Shown: positions 43,189 to 52,270 of the stretch, piece after piece | Numbering within the stretch: the first letter of the stretch is position 1 | Layout: each line of letters starts with the position of its first letter | DNA from: Psychrobacter sp. UBA5136 | GTDB lineage: Bacteria; Pseudomonadota; Gammaproteobacteria; Pseudomonadales; Moraxellaceae | Direction of reading: 5' to 3' | NCBI RefSeq assembly: GCF_002414005.1 | Contig: NZ_DHYG01000053.1 | Coordinates: forward strand, 62,001-126,000 | DNA length: 64,000 nucleotides | Made by a program: the position numbers and the translations under genes | Notes under the pieces: model-generated | What the model saw: only the letters and a program-made list of their open reading frames with translations | Told to the model about the DNA's origin: nothing | The model's database searches: none

Positions 43189-43771
43189 TAAACAGCTCAC
43201 TGCCCTGCCGCGCCGGATGCGAGTTATAGCTCGGCTCCATAATCTCAATATCGAAATAAGGCGCAAAACGCTGTTGGTATTCAGCCTTTGTACCGCCAAA
43301 CGGTGGCTCAGCTCGTCCAAAGTCTTTATCAAAAAGTAAACCAGCCAGCTTACCATTTGGTTTAAGAAGGGCGGCCATTTGCTTGACATACTCATCGCGG
43401 CGCGCAGGATTAATCGCACAAAAAAACGTTTGCTCAAGCACCCAATCAAACTGGTATTGCGCAGGCGATAGCTCAAAAAAATCGGCACAGATTAGGTGCT
43501 CACTGGGAAAGTCAGGGTAGCGCTCGGCAAATGCTTTAATCGGCGCAGGGGCAAAGTCAACCAAGGTAACATTGGTAAATCCTTGCTCGTGTAAGTAGCC
43601 AACCTCATAGGCGTTACCCGCTCCCGCTACCAAAATAGCTTGATCTTTAGCAGCCTCAGGTAGCTGATCGATATAGGCTTTTAGCGGTGGCGATACTTGT
43701 CCCATATCCCAGCCGATACTGTCTTGTTCATAACGCTGCTGCCAAAAATCGGCTTGGTTGACGTTTTCCAT
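43166..43771 (-). CDS. tpm: TPMT-family SAM methyltransferase
   Basis: A 201-residue class-I methyltransferase of the thiopurine S-methyltransferase family: WQQRYEQDSIGWDMG at the start, SAM-binding VAGAGNAYEVGYLHEQGF, DWVLEQTFFCAI, and GKLAGLLFDKDF. Bacterial members methylate thiols or selenium/tellurium oxyanions; this one has the short N-terminus of the TehB/TPMT bacterial clade. AAGGA lies six bases before the ATG. Overlaps the HD gene convergently. Confidence 0.85.
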   Translation of the reverse strand: MENVNQADFWQQRYEQDSIGWDMGQVSPPLKAYIDQLPEAAKDQAILVAGAGNAYEVGYLHEQGFTNVTLVDFAPAPIKAFAERYPDFPSEHLICADFFELSPAQYQFDWVLEQTFFCAINPARRDEYVKQMAALLKPNGKLAGLLFDKDFGRAEPPFGGTKAEYQQRFAPYFDIEIMEPSYNSHPARQGSELFIKMRVKS

Positions 43772-43850
43772 AGGGCATCCTTGTCTTGATAGAAAAACCT
43801 ATCTTAGCAGATTACGGCGAGATATCTGGCTGTTTAGGGGTAGCAGGACT

Positions 43851-44522
43851 TTAATCTAATTGTCCCCTCTTTCCTGCTAGCATATTATGCCAGCGCTTAT
43901 AATCAGGCATCGCGGCAGCTACGGTTTGCCAAAACGCGCGGCTATGATTGTCATGGTGCAAATGACACAATTCATGGACGATGACGTACTCACAACATTC
44001 GATAGGATAAGCGGGCAGATATACAGACAACCAAATTCGCCGCGCGCGCGTGTTGCAAGTGCCCCAGCGCGTGTACATTTTTTTTAGGCGTATCTCATTA
44101 GCATAAGCGCCGACGATAGGCTGCCATTTTTCAAATAATGAAGGCGCTACTTTAGAGAGATGTTGTCGATAATAGGCAACTTTTTCGTCATGACTGAGCG
44201 TAAACGCTTGCTCTACCCCCCACAACCGCGTAGGACGATTGGCGCTTGCTGACTGAGATAAAGCGCTTTGCTTGCGTTTGTACTGTTCTAACACTTGCGG
44301 GTGATTGGCGAGCGCCCATGGCACACGTTTATTGACAGCCTGTGCCACCTGCGCTGTGCTAATAACCATGGGCACAGATACCAGTAATTTATGCGGCTTT
44401 AGACGAAAATTGATATTTTTAACGCGCTTTTTCGTCATCTGTAGCTCAATTTGCGCTTGCGCTAAGTCCTGTATAGCGCTTGCTAATAAGGACGTGTATT
44501 CTGGTGGCACACTCATATTCAT
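43851..44522 (-). CDS. YgjP-type (DUF45/M48) metallopeptidase-like protein
   Basis: A 223-residue protein with zinc motif VIVHELCHLHHDNHSRAFW (HExxH plus downstream His). An N-terminal beta region (KNINFRLKPHKLLVSVPMVI) is typical of YgjP. The ATG at 44522 overlaps the TGA of the DUF1513 gene (ATGA). So although the upstream genes are iron-uptake proteins of the envelope, this cytoplasmic-looking protein is translated from the same message. No signal peptide. Confidence 0.87.
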   Translation of the reverse strand: MNMSVPPEYTSLLASAIQDLAQAQIELQMTKKRVKNINFRLKPHKLLVSVPMVISTAQVAQAVNKRVPWALANHPQVLEQYKRKQSALSQSASANRPTRLWGVEQAFTLSHDEKVAYYRQHLSKVAPSLFEKWQPIVGAYANEIRLKKMYTRWGTCNTRARRIWLSVYLPAYPIECCEYVIVHELCHLHHDNHSRAFWQTVAAAMPDYKRWHNMLAGKRGQLD

Positions 44523-46036
44523 AGCGCTTGCAAGTGATTGTCAAACGACATCGTATGAGATTTGCTGTCTGTCAAGAGACGCTCCTCTTTATCGCTAGCA
44601 GACAACTCCGCACTTGCTACGCGATCCACACTTATCTTAGTTAGCTGGCCTTGCCCATCGCTAACGATAAAACCTGATTTCTCAGTGTTGTCGTCTTTTT
44701 TATTAGCGCTCTGGTTAAAAAACACCGCTGCCCCTGCACAATCGGGCAAATTGACATCACCAATGAATGCTCGCGTGTTTAAATCATAAATTGCCGCGCA
44801 GCCACCAATCGGTGTGGTCACGCATAATAAGTTACGCTCACTATCGACTGCTACGCTAGCAATATATTGATGGAAGCGTTGCCATTGATTGTTGGGCATC
44901 TCAAGCGCTGTAAAATCAGCATCACCGCGCTTATGCGTCAACACCAAGGGAACATTGATGTGCTTTTCGCCTTGGAACTGGATACCTATCATCACAGTAC
45001 CATTATTGTGCATGGCCAAATGACGAACGCTCATTTGATTGTGCTCGGGCGTAATTTGCTCAAGTAAGGTGCCATTATGACGATTGAGATAAACCAATGA
45101 AGGGTGCATGCTGTCTAAATTTAGCTCTTCGCGAGACGCTTGCTCAGTCTTAATACCACCATTTGCAATCACCAGCGTATCGCCATCAGGATGCATAATC
45201 AGCTCATGCGGGCCAATACCATAAGAATCAAATTCCGCTATTTTTTTATAATCATCATAAGCAGCATAAACGCCAACTTTGCCGTCTAAACTTATGGTGT
45301 CATTTTCGGTCACATAGAGCAGTTTACCGTCTAAGCTATAGCAAGCATGGCCGTAAAAATGACGCTGCGTTGATGCTTTAATAGCAAACTTTACTTGTCC
45401 GTTTGCCGTATCTAACACCCAAAACTTCTCACTTGGGCGACGGCCCATAACGACAACATCGCGTGTTTGGTCATTTTTAGCAGATGAGTTTTGCGCATTA
45501 GAAATAGGTTGAACGACAATATCGTGGACGCGTTCGGGCATGGTGGTTTGCCAAACAATTTGTCTATCGGCATCGATACCAACCACGCCAAAGTCATTTT
45601 CATGGCTGTCGTCATGTGCTAAGGCGATATTTTTTGGCATAGACGCCACACCACTAACCCAGCAAACAGGACGCGGCAGTAACGTGGTCGTATGTAATGA
45701 GCGTAGCGCGCTAAAGTCAGTGACGCTGTTATGATGGGAAAAATGCTCAGCACCCGTTGGTAGGCGATAAGCCTGTTGCCATGCAAGAGCTGCTTGCTGA
45801 CAGGCATAGCGAAATTGCGTTAGCAGCTGCAACTGCGAGCGTAGACCTACTCCATAATCTCGTAAGCTTGCATTGGGCTGACGCTGCTTGCGGTAATGAT
45901 GATGGACACCGACAAGCGCTGCTGTACCTACGACTGAGCCAAGCGCTGTCAATGCGGATGTCGCGAGCAGCTCGTAGTAAGGCTGCTTATCCGGCTTTTT
46001 ATCTGCTGTCTTAGCGTTGACGTTGATAGTAAGCAT
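44519..46036 (-). CDS. DUF1513 beta-propeller protein of the iron-uptake cluster
   Basis: A 505-residue protein with an N-terminal hydrophobic segment (LLATSALTALGSVVGTAALVGV), then repeated beta-propeller strands, e.g. GIGPHELIMHPDGDTLVIAN with SLVYLNRHNG. DUF1513 genes regularly follow imelysin and di-heme oxidoreductase genes (pseudomonad order: imelysin, di-heme protein, imelysin, DUF1513), as here. Probable periplasmic component of ferrous iron acquisition. An additional ~60 N-terminal residues precede the usual domain. Three bases separate it from the imelysin gene upstream. Confidence 0.87.
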   Translation of the reverse strand: MLTINVNAKTADKKPDKQPYYELLATSALTALGSVVGTAALVGVHHHYRKQRQPNASLRDYGVGLRSQLQLLTQFRYACQQAALAWQQAYRLPTGAEHFSHHNSVTDFSALRSLHTTTLLPRPVCWVSGVASMPKNIALAHDDSHENDFGVVGIDADRQIVWQTTMPERVHDIVVQPISNAQNSSAKNDQTRDVVVMGRRPSEKFWVLDTANGQVKFAIKASTQRHFYGHACYSLDGKLLYVTENDTISLDGKVGVYAAYDDYKKIAEFDSYGIGPHELIMHPDGDTLVIANGGIKTEQASREELNLDSMHPSLVYLNRHNGTLLEQITPEHNQMSVRHLAMHNNGTVMIGIQFQGEKHINVPLVLTHKRGDADFTALEMPNNQWQRFHQYIASVAVDSERNLLCVTTPIGGCAAIYDLNTRAFIGDVNLPDCAGAAVFFNQSANKKDDNTEKSGFIVSDGQGQLTKISVDRVASAELSASDKEERLLTDSKSHTMSFDNHLQAL

Positions 46037-46039
46037 TAT

Positions 46040-47185
46040 TTAATCGCCATCAGTGCTGTTAAAGCCGACACGCAGGCCGAGGGTCGGAATCAATTGACGC
46101 TTAATCAAGCGTGTAATGGTCGTCAGATGGTCGTACAATTCTTGCTGCGCCGCTTTATCAGCATTGGACAAGTCTTCTGGCATTTGCGCCAGTAACGTGC
46201 TGGTTTCAGCAAGCGCGGTCGATAGACTATCCGCCACTTCATTTTCATTGTTACTACCAAGAATAGCGGTCAAAACGGGATCAGTCAGAGCTTTATTTAG
46301 TATAGCCAATTTAGCGTTGATAATAGCACGGCTTTGTCCAGCGGTAGCGGCTGGTAGATGTCCTTTAGCTTTACCCGTTAGGCCGAGTGGCTGATCGATA
46401 GCGTTAGATTTCATGGTCTCAACCAATGAAAGTAACGAGTTAAACCACTGGTTCAGACCTCGATCATTATCAGTGGTGGTATCAATCGCTAATAACTCGG
46501 TTGAGTTTTGCTGCCAGTCCTTTTCGATATTTTTGAGTCGGGTGTTTAACGCGCTACTGGCACTGATCACATAAGCGCATTGCCCAGCATCCAAGCTATC
46601 ATTAGCGTAGAGCACTTCTTCTAAGCCTGGTACACCTTGGACGATGGCGCTCTCGTCAGCCAACTGCTCGGCGGTGAGGTTAGGATTGGCGGCAATCAAT
46701 TCAGCAACGCCACTGTGTACCAATCCGCGCTCATCAGGGTAGTAATTGATATATAAATTACTCATGCTCGCCGTCGCTGGACCAAAGTTAACCATCTCAG
46801 CGCTTGCCCATGCTTGTGCTAGCACGAGCCACTGGTCGCGCAATTCTTTTAATTCTTCACCGCTAACTGGCGCTTGTTGGCAATGCTTTTGTGCCAAATC
46901 CTGCAATAAACTACTTTGCTTAGTCACATCAGCATAAACTGGAATGACGATATCTTTTGCCACATGGGACAAATAGGTTTTTCCAGTCTCAGCGCTGACA
47001 TCAACCGCGGTCACTTTCACTGCACTGCCATTATTGTCATCGGCGCTAGTGGTTGCTGTTTTGTCTTGGGCGACTTGACTATCTACCTCTGGCGCTTTGT
47101 TTTCTTCTGCAGGTTTGACGCAGCTGATAAGAATACCAGCACTTAACGCTGATAGTGCCATTGCTAAAGCAGGGTTTAATTTCAT
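46040..47185 (-). CDS. Imelysin family lipoprotein (second imelysin)
   Basis: A 381-residue imelysin-peptidase family protein without proven protease activity. A lipobox-like ILISC puts lipidation near residue 23, followed by an acidic linker of about 40 residues. Two four-helix halves follow: FGPATASMSNLYINYYPDE and GVPGLEEVLYAND replace the GxHxxE of the longer imelysin, the second half carrying SLVETMKSNAIDQPLG. Part of the iron-uptake cluster, directly ahead of DUF1513. Confidence 0.87.
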   Translation of the reverse strand: MKLNPALAMALSALSAGILISCVKPAEENKAPEVDSQVAQDKTATTSADDNNGSAVKVTAVDVSAETGKTYLSHVAKDIVIPVYADVTKQSSLLQDLAQKHCQQAPVSGEELKELRDQWLVLAQAWASAEMVNFGPATASMSNLYINYYPDERGLVHSGVAELIAANPNLTAEQLADESAIVQGVPGLEEVLYANDSLDAGQCAYVISASSALNTRLKNIEKDWQQNSTELLAIDTTTDNDRGLNQWFNSLLSLVETMKSNAIDQPLGLTGKAKGHLPAATAGQSRAIINAKLAILNKALTDPVLTAILGSNNENEVADSLSTALAETSTLLAQMPEDLSNADKAAQQELYDHLTTITRLIKRQLIPTLGLRVGFNSTDGD

Positions 47186-47273
47186 AAGTTTCTCAGTATT
47201 TATAGGGGTATTGATATAGGTAATTATTTAAATCGCTACACATAAAAGAGATAGCTAAAATATAATCGATACG

Positions 47274-47322
47274 CAATAAAATAGATCGTTCCTTAAATAC
47301 GCAAGATGGGTATATCTCTTTT
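47274..47322. repeat. Dispersed repeat, core-less relative (copy C)
   Basis: AATAAAATAGAT, CCTTAAATACGCA and TATCTCTTTTA appear in the same order as in copy B (30042-30150) but with the hairpin core missing. TAAAAGAGATA at 47243-47253 forms an inverted repeat with the right end. Confidence 0.6.
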
Positions 47323-47352
47323 ATAAGCATCTAATTATAGGTAGCCCAATTT

Positions 47353-49017
47353 TTATAATGATTTTAAGAAAGCCGTTAACTCAGCACGGCCTTGTTTGTC
47401 TAACTTTAATACTTTTTGTTTCTGTTTTTCAGCTTCGCCGCCATGCCAGAGCACCGCTTCCATCAAGGTGCGCGCGCGGCCATCATGTAAAAATGTCGCT
47501 TGCGGATCGACCGTTTGCGCAAGCCCAATGCCCCACAATGCAGGTGTGCGCCACTCATAAGAATTGGCTAAAAATTCAACCTGTAAATCTTTTGATGGCA
47601 GTTTGCCCGCTATTGTCCGATCGGCAAGGTCATTGCCCATGTCGTGCAATAACAAATCCGTATAAGGATAAATCACTTGCCCGTGCTGCTCAAGATGGTC
47701 ATCGTCGGTTTTTGGCAACTGATACCTTGGTGTATGACAGCTTTGACAGCCCATATCATAAAAGCGTTTTTTGCCTGCCAACACCAGCTTGTCTTCGGCA
47801 TTGCGGCGATGTGGCACCGCCAAATTACGGGTATAAAATTCGACAAACTTTGCTACCTCATCATTGACTTCGACGGGCGGTTTGCCATTACCTTGCTCAT
47901 CAGCGCCAGTCGCCGCATTGACACAAGCGCTCTGCGTTGGCATACACGATTCATGCGGACGGATGTTAGAAGTCAGCCCCATATCCTCATTAAACGCACT
48001 TTGATTTTGGGTAATGAGTTTGGTTTGGCCCGCTTTCCAGCCAAAACGTCCCAAGGCGACTTTCCCTGTTTGCGGGTCCATCACCATATTAAATTTGCCG
48101 CTAATGTCGCTATTGGCATTTTTTGCCTTTATCGCTTGTTTTTTGATATCGTCGTCAGGAATTTGCTCAAGCAGCCCAAGCCCAATCATCGGCAAAGCAA
48201 CACGCGGTGACACCATCAGCTCATCATTAAATGGGCCATAACCCGGTTTGGTCAAATTGAAGGTTGGCGCGCGCAAAGTCTCGACATGACCATCAGCAAA
48301 GGTAACCGGCTTATCTGTCCACTGTACTGCAATTCGGGCTTCAGCAGGGACACCTTGAACGCCGCGATCCTGCAATTGACCGCCGTACATAGGATGCACC
48401 ACTTTTTCAATTAAGGAGTTTTTTAATTTTTGCCGCTGCTCATCAGTGGTAGCTGGCATCGCAAGACGGATCAGCAAACTGTCGGCATCGTCGTCACTAC
48501 TCATCGGCGCATGACCGCGACCGTCTTTGATATGACACGATTGACAAGCGGCAACGTTAAATAAAGCGCCAAGACCATCGCGGCTGTCTGTACTGGCTGG
48601 CGCAACCACCCATGGCTGCCTAAAAAACGCATTACCAATAAAAAATGAGCCTTTACGTGAGGCAGTAATATTTGAGGAAGGTTTAGAGTAGCTCTCGCTC
48701 GTGGTGATACTTATGCCAGTATCACCGCCTTGCTTGATTTCTTGCGGATCAAAGCTGACCAACTGCTGCATAGGCACTCCTGCCAGCGCTTCAATCGTCT
48801 GCGCACGTTCAGAAGTGATGGCTTGCGAATGGCTGTTTTCTTGCGCTTGACTACTAGCATCGGCAGTATTGTTGGCAGCATTATCGCTCGGCTGGCATGC
48901 ACTTAATGATAATGCACACGCTATTCCTAGCGATAGCTTCAATGGCGTATTCTTAAATATCAAAGAGGAATAAAACGCGATAGATTGTTTGGCGGTTGAC
49001 ACATTGCTGCTGCTCAT
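47353..49017 (-). CDS. Di-heme cytochrome c oxidoreductase (COG3488, thiol oxidoreductase-like)
   Basis: A 554-residue secreted cytochrome with two heme c motifs: ACQSCHIKDG and GCQSCHTPRY. The N-terminal ~45 residues include a hydrophobic stretch and LSACQPS, a likely lipobox, followed by an Asn/Ala/Ser linker. The conserved end is ATFLHDGRARTLMEAVLWHGGEA. Paired with imelysins in iron-uptake clusters; the electron-transfer partner is unknown. AAGG precedes the ATG. First gene after the imelysin terminator, so it may also have its own promoter. Confidence 0.9.
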   Translation of the reverse strand: MSSSNVSTAKQSIAFYSSLIFKNTPLKLSLGIACALSLSACQPSDNAANNTADASSQAQENSHSQAITSERAQTIEALAGVPMQQLVSFDPQEIKQGGDTGISITTSESYSKPSSNITASRKGSFFIGNAFFRQPWVVAPASTDSRDGLGALFNVAACQSCHIKDGRGHAPMSSDDDADSLLIRLAMPATTDEQRQKLKNSLIEKVVHPMYGGQLQDRGVQGVPAEARIAVQWTDKPVTFADGHVETLRAPTFNLTKPGYGPFNDELMVSPRVALPMIGLGLLEQIPDDDIKKQAIKAKNANSDISGKFNMVMDPQTGKVALGRFGWKAGQTKLITQNQSAFNEDMGLTSNIRPHESCMPTQSACVNAATGADEQGNGKPPVEVNDEVAKFVEFYTRNLAVPHRRNAEDKLVLAGKKRFYDMGCQSCHTPRYQLPKTDDDHLEQHGQVIYPYTDLLLHDMGNDLADRTIAGKLPSKDLQVEFLANSYEWRTPALWGIGLAQTVDPQATFLHDGRARTLMEAVLWHGGEAEKQKQKVLKLDKQGRAELTAFLKSL

Positions 49018-49319
49018 AGGGGACCTTAGTTCTGCTACAGAACTATTAAAAACACGTACTATAATTTTTTACTGCTATTTGATAAGTAACCACGACACCC
49101 TGACATATCTGGCTATGTTAATACGCTATAAAAAAACACGCTGCCAACAGCGGTTGACAACGTGTATATTACACCGAAATTACTTTTCCATGAAAATAAT
49201 TCCCATTCACTGATAAAGACTCATCAGGCACATAAATATAGGCAATGGATAGCTTCCCACATGAACACAGCAAGCACTGCTTTAAACAACAACCCCTATT
49301 TTAAACAGTAAGCGCTACT
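49018..49319. other. Spacer between imelysin and di-heme genes
   Basis: Contains a strong minus-strand terminator at 49130-49165, so the downstream three-gene group either depends on read-through or has a promoter here. I could not identify one by eye. Confidence 0.6.
49130..49165 (-). terminator. Terminator inside the iron-uptake cluster
   Basis: On the minus strand 13-base arms pair completely (two G-U wobbles) around a four-base loop, followed by seven U. Located 155 bases past the imelysin stop. Confidence 0.78.
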
Positions 49320-50774
49320 TTAAAACTGTGAGCCTGCATCGGCGTCCAAATTGTCGATACCAACCGCTTTTGCGGCGTTTTCGATACCGGCGGTTAGCTC
49401 TTGTAAGCTCGTAATGCTGCTTTCAATCCAGCCGCGGCGTTTATTTTGCTCTTCAGCAGAGATGCCGTGCTTACTCGCCTGACCTACCGTTGCAATCATC
49501 TGATCGACCTTGATGCCTTCTTTCTCAGCTTTTTCAACGATCACGTTAAATGCCGCCTCTACTTTAGCAAAGTCAGCCGCTAACTTATCAGCCGCTTCTT
49601 TATTGCCGGTATCGACAAGATAGTTCTTTAGTCCATAACCGCCCACGGTCTTGCCAGCGACGGTTTTATAGCTGCCATTAAAAATATTTTGAATACCGCG
49701 CGCATTATTGGCATAGCTTAAATGGGTCAAGTCACTAAAGCATTCATGCTCATCTTCGGTAGAGCCGGTGACGAAAGCAACCTGTATACGCTCAGATGCC
49801 AGCTCGCCAAGCGCTAGGCTGCCCATTTGATACATGATTTGACGCAGTGCATTTTTGTCTTTACGCGCCATCATGTCGCTACGCAAGGTGTTTTCGCTAT
49901 CAGGTTGCCACTCGGCTTCCATCGCGGTTAAATCATCGACCAATAACTGAGTGACCGCTTTTAAATACTGTCCACGGCGCTCACAAATACTAGCATCGGT
50001 GTTTTTAGTTTCCCCGCTGGTACATTCGCCATCGGTAGTCATATAGTCGCTGACCGGACGATTACCTGCGCCTTCACCGACGCCGTTGGTATCTTGACCC
50101 CACAGCAGAAACTCAATCGCATGATAGCCTGTGGTAACATTGGCTTCGCTGCCGCCAATCTCATTCATCTCAGCCAATAGTTCAGGCGTAATGGTGCTCG
50201 TATCTTGCTTTATGCTACCAACCGTGATGCTGTCGCTATTGATAATATTGTCTGGACTGTTATATTCGCCCTCATAATTGTCACTGACATAGTCAATCAA
50301 TGCCTCATCAAGCGGCCAAGCATTCACCTGCCCTTCCCAACCATCCACACTACCAATGGCACGTTTATCATTAGCCGTCACAAAACCTTCGTCAAAGCGA
50401 AACACCTCAGTCTGTGAATATGGCTGACGCGCCGCTTTATAGGCAGCCTTTGCAGCGTCAAGGTTAGCTTGAGTCGGTGTTTCTACATACGTATTGACCG
50501 CCGTTTGTAAGGTCTTGGCAGTCTCTAAAGCATCCTTGTAGACGGCGTGTGCCATATCTGCATAGCTAATCAGCAAGCGATCGGTATGCGCTTGCTCAGC
50601 AGCGGACGAGGTTTTGCTATCTGTGTTTTCTGCCCCTTGGACGTCAGTTTGCGCATCTGCCGTTGGGGTTTCATCAGACTGTTTGGTACATCCTGATACT
50701 AGCAGTATCCCTGCCAATGCAGCAGCTAAAGTAGTCGGTAAAATTTTACGGCTTGTCGCTGGGCTGTTATTCAT
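49320..50774 (-). CDS. Imelysin family lipoprotein (IrpA/IcmP-like)
   Basis: A 484-residue imelysin-fold protein. Lipobox LLVSGC gives lipidation near residue 29, with an acidic Asp/Thr-rich linker after it. The imelysin GxHxxE motif is in TTGYHAIEFLLWGQD. YSQTEVFRFDEGF and ERIQVAFVTGSTEDEHECF are typical of IrpA. These proteins support iron uptake in cyanobacteria and pseudomonads. GAGGACG precedes the ATG. A strong promoter with a Fur box lies about 200 bases upstream, which fits iron repression of the cluster. Confidence 0.92.
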   Translation of the reverse strand: MNNSPATSRKILPTTLAAALAGILLVSGCTKQSDETPTADAQTDVQGAENTDSKTSSAAEQAHTDRLLISYADMAHAVYKDALETAKTLQTAVNTYVETPTQANLDAAKAAYKAARQPYSQTEVFRFDEGFVTANDKRAIGSVDGWEGQVNAWPLDEALIDYVSDNYEGEYNSPDNIINSDSITVGSIKQDTSTITPELLAEMNEIGGSEANVTTGYHAIEFLLWGQDTNGVGEGAGNRPVSDYMTTDGECTSGETKNTDASICERRGQYLKAVTQLLVDDLTAMEAEWQPDSENTLRSDMMARKDKNALRQIMYQMGSLALGELASERIQVAFVTGSTEDEHECFSDLTHLSYANNARGIQNIFNGSYKTVAGKTVGGYGLKNYLVDTGNKEAADKLAADFAKVEAAFNVIVEKAEKEGIKVDQMIATVGQASKHGISAEEQNKRRGWIESSITSLQELTAGIENAAKAVGIDNLDADAGSQF

Positions 50775-50894
50775 ACACGTCCTCGATGAAATACATTAAA
50801 TAAAATGGCAAAAGATAAAATAGCAAAATGGCAGTTTACAGAGGCAAAGAATTATAATTTCATAAGGTAAAACTTTAGTAGCTGTTTAAACCTT

Positions 50895-50949
50895 AGTTAA
50901 ATATGAGTTAAATATGAGTTAAACACGAATGAAACACGAATGAAACACG
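50895..50949. repeat. Five 11-bp direct repeats in the imelysin leader
   Basis: AGTTAAATATG twice, AGTTAAACACG, AATGAAACACG twice. The unit is close to one helical turn. They lie downstream of the promoter, so they should be transcribed as part of a ~190-base leader. Confidence 0.9.
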
Positions 50950-50970
50950 ATTAACATTCAATGCCTGCAA

Positions 50971-50999
50971 ATTATAAAGTTATTGATAACTATTATCAA
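50971..50999 (-). promoter_or_regulatory. Sigma-70 promoter of the iron-uptake cluster
   Basis: On the minus strand TTGATA (50999-50994), 17-bp spacer and TATAAT (50976-50971): one mismatch from full consensus. Start of transcription is expected near 50964. Confidence 0.8.
50984..50998. promoter_or_regulatory. Fur box
   Basis: TGATAACTATTATCA matches the 7-1-7 Fur consensus TGATAAT-N-ATTATCA except one base, and overlaps the -35 hexamer and spacer, a position that would block RNA polymerase when iron is plentiful. Confidence 0.75.
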
Positions 51000-51035
51000 A
51001 TATAATTTTTTGAAGTTTAAACAATTTTTAAGCAA

Positions 51036-51064
51036 AAAAAGACCAACTTTATGCTGGTCTTTTT
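51036..51064 (-). terminator. Terminator of the OmpA-like gene
   Basis: AAAAAGACCA / TGGTCTTTTT arms (51036-51045, 51055-51064), nine-base loop, preceded by further A; 55 bases past the stop codon. Confidence 0.85.
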
Positions 51065-51119
51065 AGCCAAATCAATATTTTTAGTAAACTGTCTACTATC
51101 TTAGTAAACTGACTACTGA

Positions 51120-51773
51120 TTAACGCACGCTGCTTGGCGCGTTTACGGTTAGCTCAACACGGCGGTTTTGCTGACGACCAAAATCAGTGCTGTTATCAGC
51201 AATTGGACGAGTTTGGCCATAAGCAACGACGTTGATACGGTTAGAAGCTACGCCGCGACTAACCAGATAATTCCTAACAGCATTGGCGCGATCACGCGAC
51301 AAATTCATGTTATAAGATGGATTACCCACGCTATCAGTGTGACCAGCAATGGTGATGGTGTTTTGGTTATATTCGTTCATCGTCGCTGCAAGCTTATCAA
51401 GCGTTGGTCTAAACGATGGGTTCAGTGAAGCACTATCAAATGCAAAGGTGATATTGCCTGGCATCACTAGATCAATATTACCATTAGCATTTGGCGTAAC
51501 GGTCACGCCAGTACCAGCCATTTGCTGCTCAAGCTGCTTAGCCTGACGCTCCATGTAATAACCAACGCCTGCACCTAATGCAGCGCCAATAGCAGCATCG
51601 CGACCAGTTTTACTACCGCCTGTCGCTTTTGAGATAGCCGCGCCGCCAGCTGCACCCGCTAGCGTACCAATTGCTGTTTTATTCAAACGTTGTTGTCCAG
51701 AATATGGATCGGTAGTACAACCGCTGAGAGCCAAACCTGAAGCCAACGCTGCAACCATTAATGTATTACGCAT
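51120..51773 (-). CDS. OmpA-family lipoprotein with glycine zipper (YiaD-like)
   Basis: A 217-residue outer-membrane lipoprotein. Lipobox ALSGC (Cys19). Residues 35-75 form a glycine-zipper region (GTLAGAAGGAAISKATGG, DAAIGAALGAGVGYY). The C-terminal OmpA peptidoglycan-binding domain has ITIAGHTDSVGNPSYNMNLS, RDRANAVRNYLV and NRRVELTV with the diaminopimelate-binding Asp and Arg. AAGAGGAAA precedes the ATG. Similar to E. coli YiaD. Confidence 0.93.
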   Translation of the reverse strand: MRNTLMVAALASGLALSGCTTDPYSGQQRLNKTAIGTLAGAAGGAAISKATGGSKTGRDAAIGAALGAGVGYYMERQAKQLEQQMAGTGVTVTPNANGNIDLVMPGNITFAFDSASLNPSFRPTLDKLAATMNEYNQNTITIAGHTDSVGNPSYNMNLSRDRANAVRNYLVSRGVASNRINVVAYGQTRPIADNSTDFGRQQNRRVELTVNAPSSVR

Positions 51774-52270
51774 AATATTTCCTCTTAAGTTAAAAATTGA
51801 ATATTAATAGATAGATTGTGTTTTTTATAAATATTGCTTGTCACGATTGCTTATCACAACGATGCGTTAACAAGCGCCTTTATTCGTCTATGCACACTTG
51901 TTGTTATTATGGCAATTGCCGTCTATTTATGTGTAATATTTTGTCACATCTATGTATGAAAAGTGCATAGGTATCTATAGAGCACTGTTTATAAAAGCCT
52001 CTTATTTGTTACCGCAAGTCACGTTTACAGTCGTACACTCTAATTCTTTTCTGCTAAAATTGGCCAATAAACCGGTCAGCTACAAACATACTTTAAAAGT
52101 ATAAAGTCAAATAATGACTGGACTTAAATAGGCTTTTATCTGTTATTAATGCTAAAAATTTTAACAAATAACAGAGCTTTTATAAGCAATGTGACAGCTA
52201 CTCGAAGTTGCTGCAAAAGTCGATGAAAAAAGTTTGAGAGATTAACGAGATAAATAGGAAGGGATTGGAC
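51774..52270. other. Divergent spacer, OmpA-like gene / acyltransferase
   Basis: About 500 AT-rich bases with promoters presumably for both genes. I see no convincing ORF, terminator or conserved structure. Confidence 0.5.

Larger units (their letters stand above)
50775..51119. other. Leader and promoter of the iron-uptake cluster, plus OmpA terminator
   Basis: From left to right: leader of the imelysin gene with five 11-bp direct repeats (50895-50949), the promoter (50971-50999) with Fur box, and the terminator of the OmpA-like gene (51036-51064). Confidence 0.75.
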
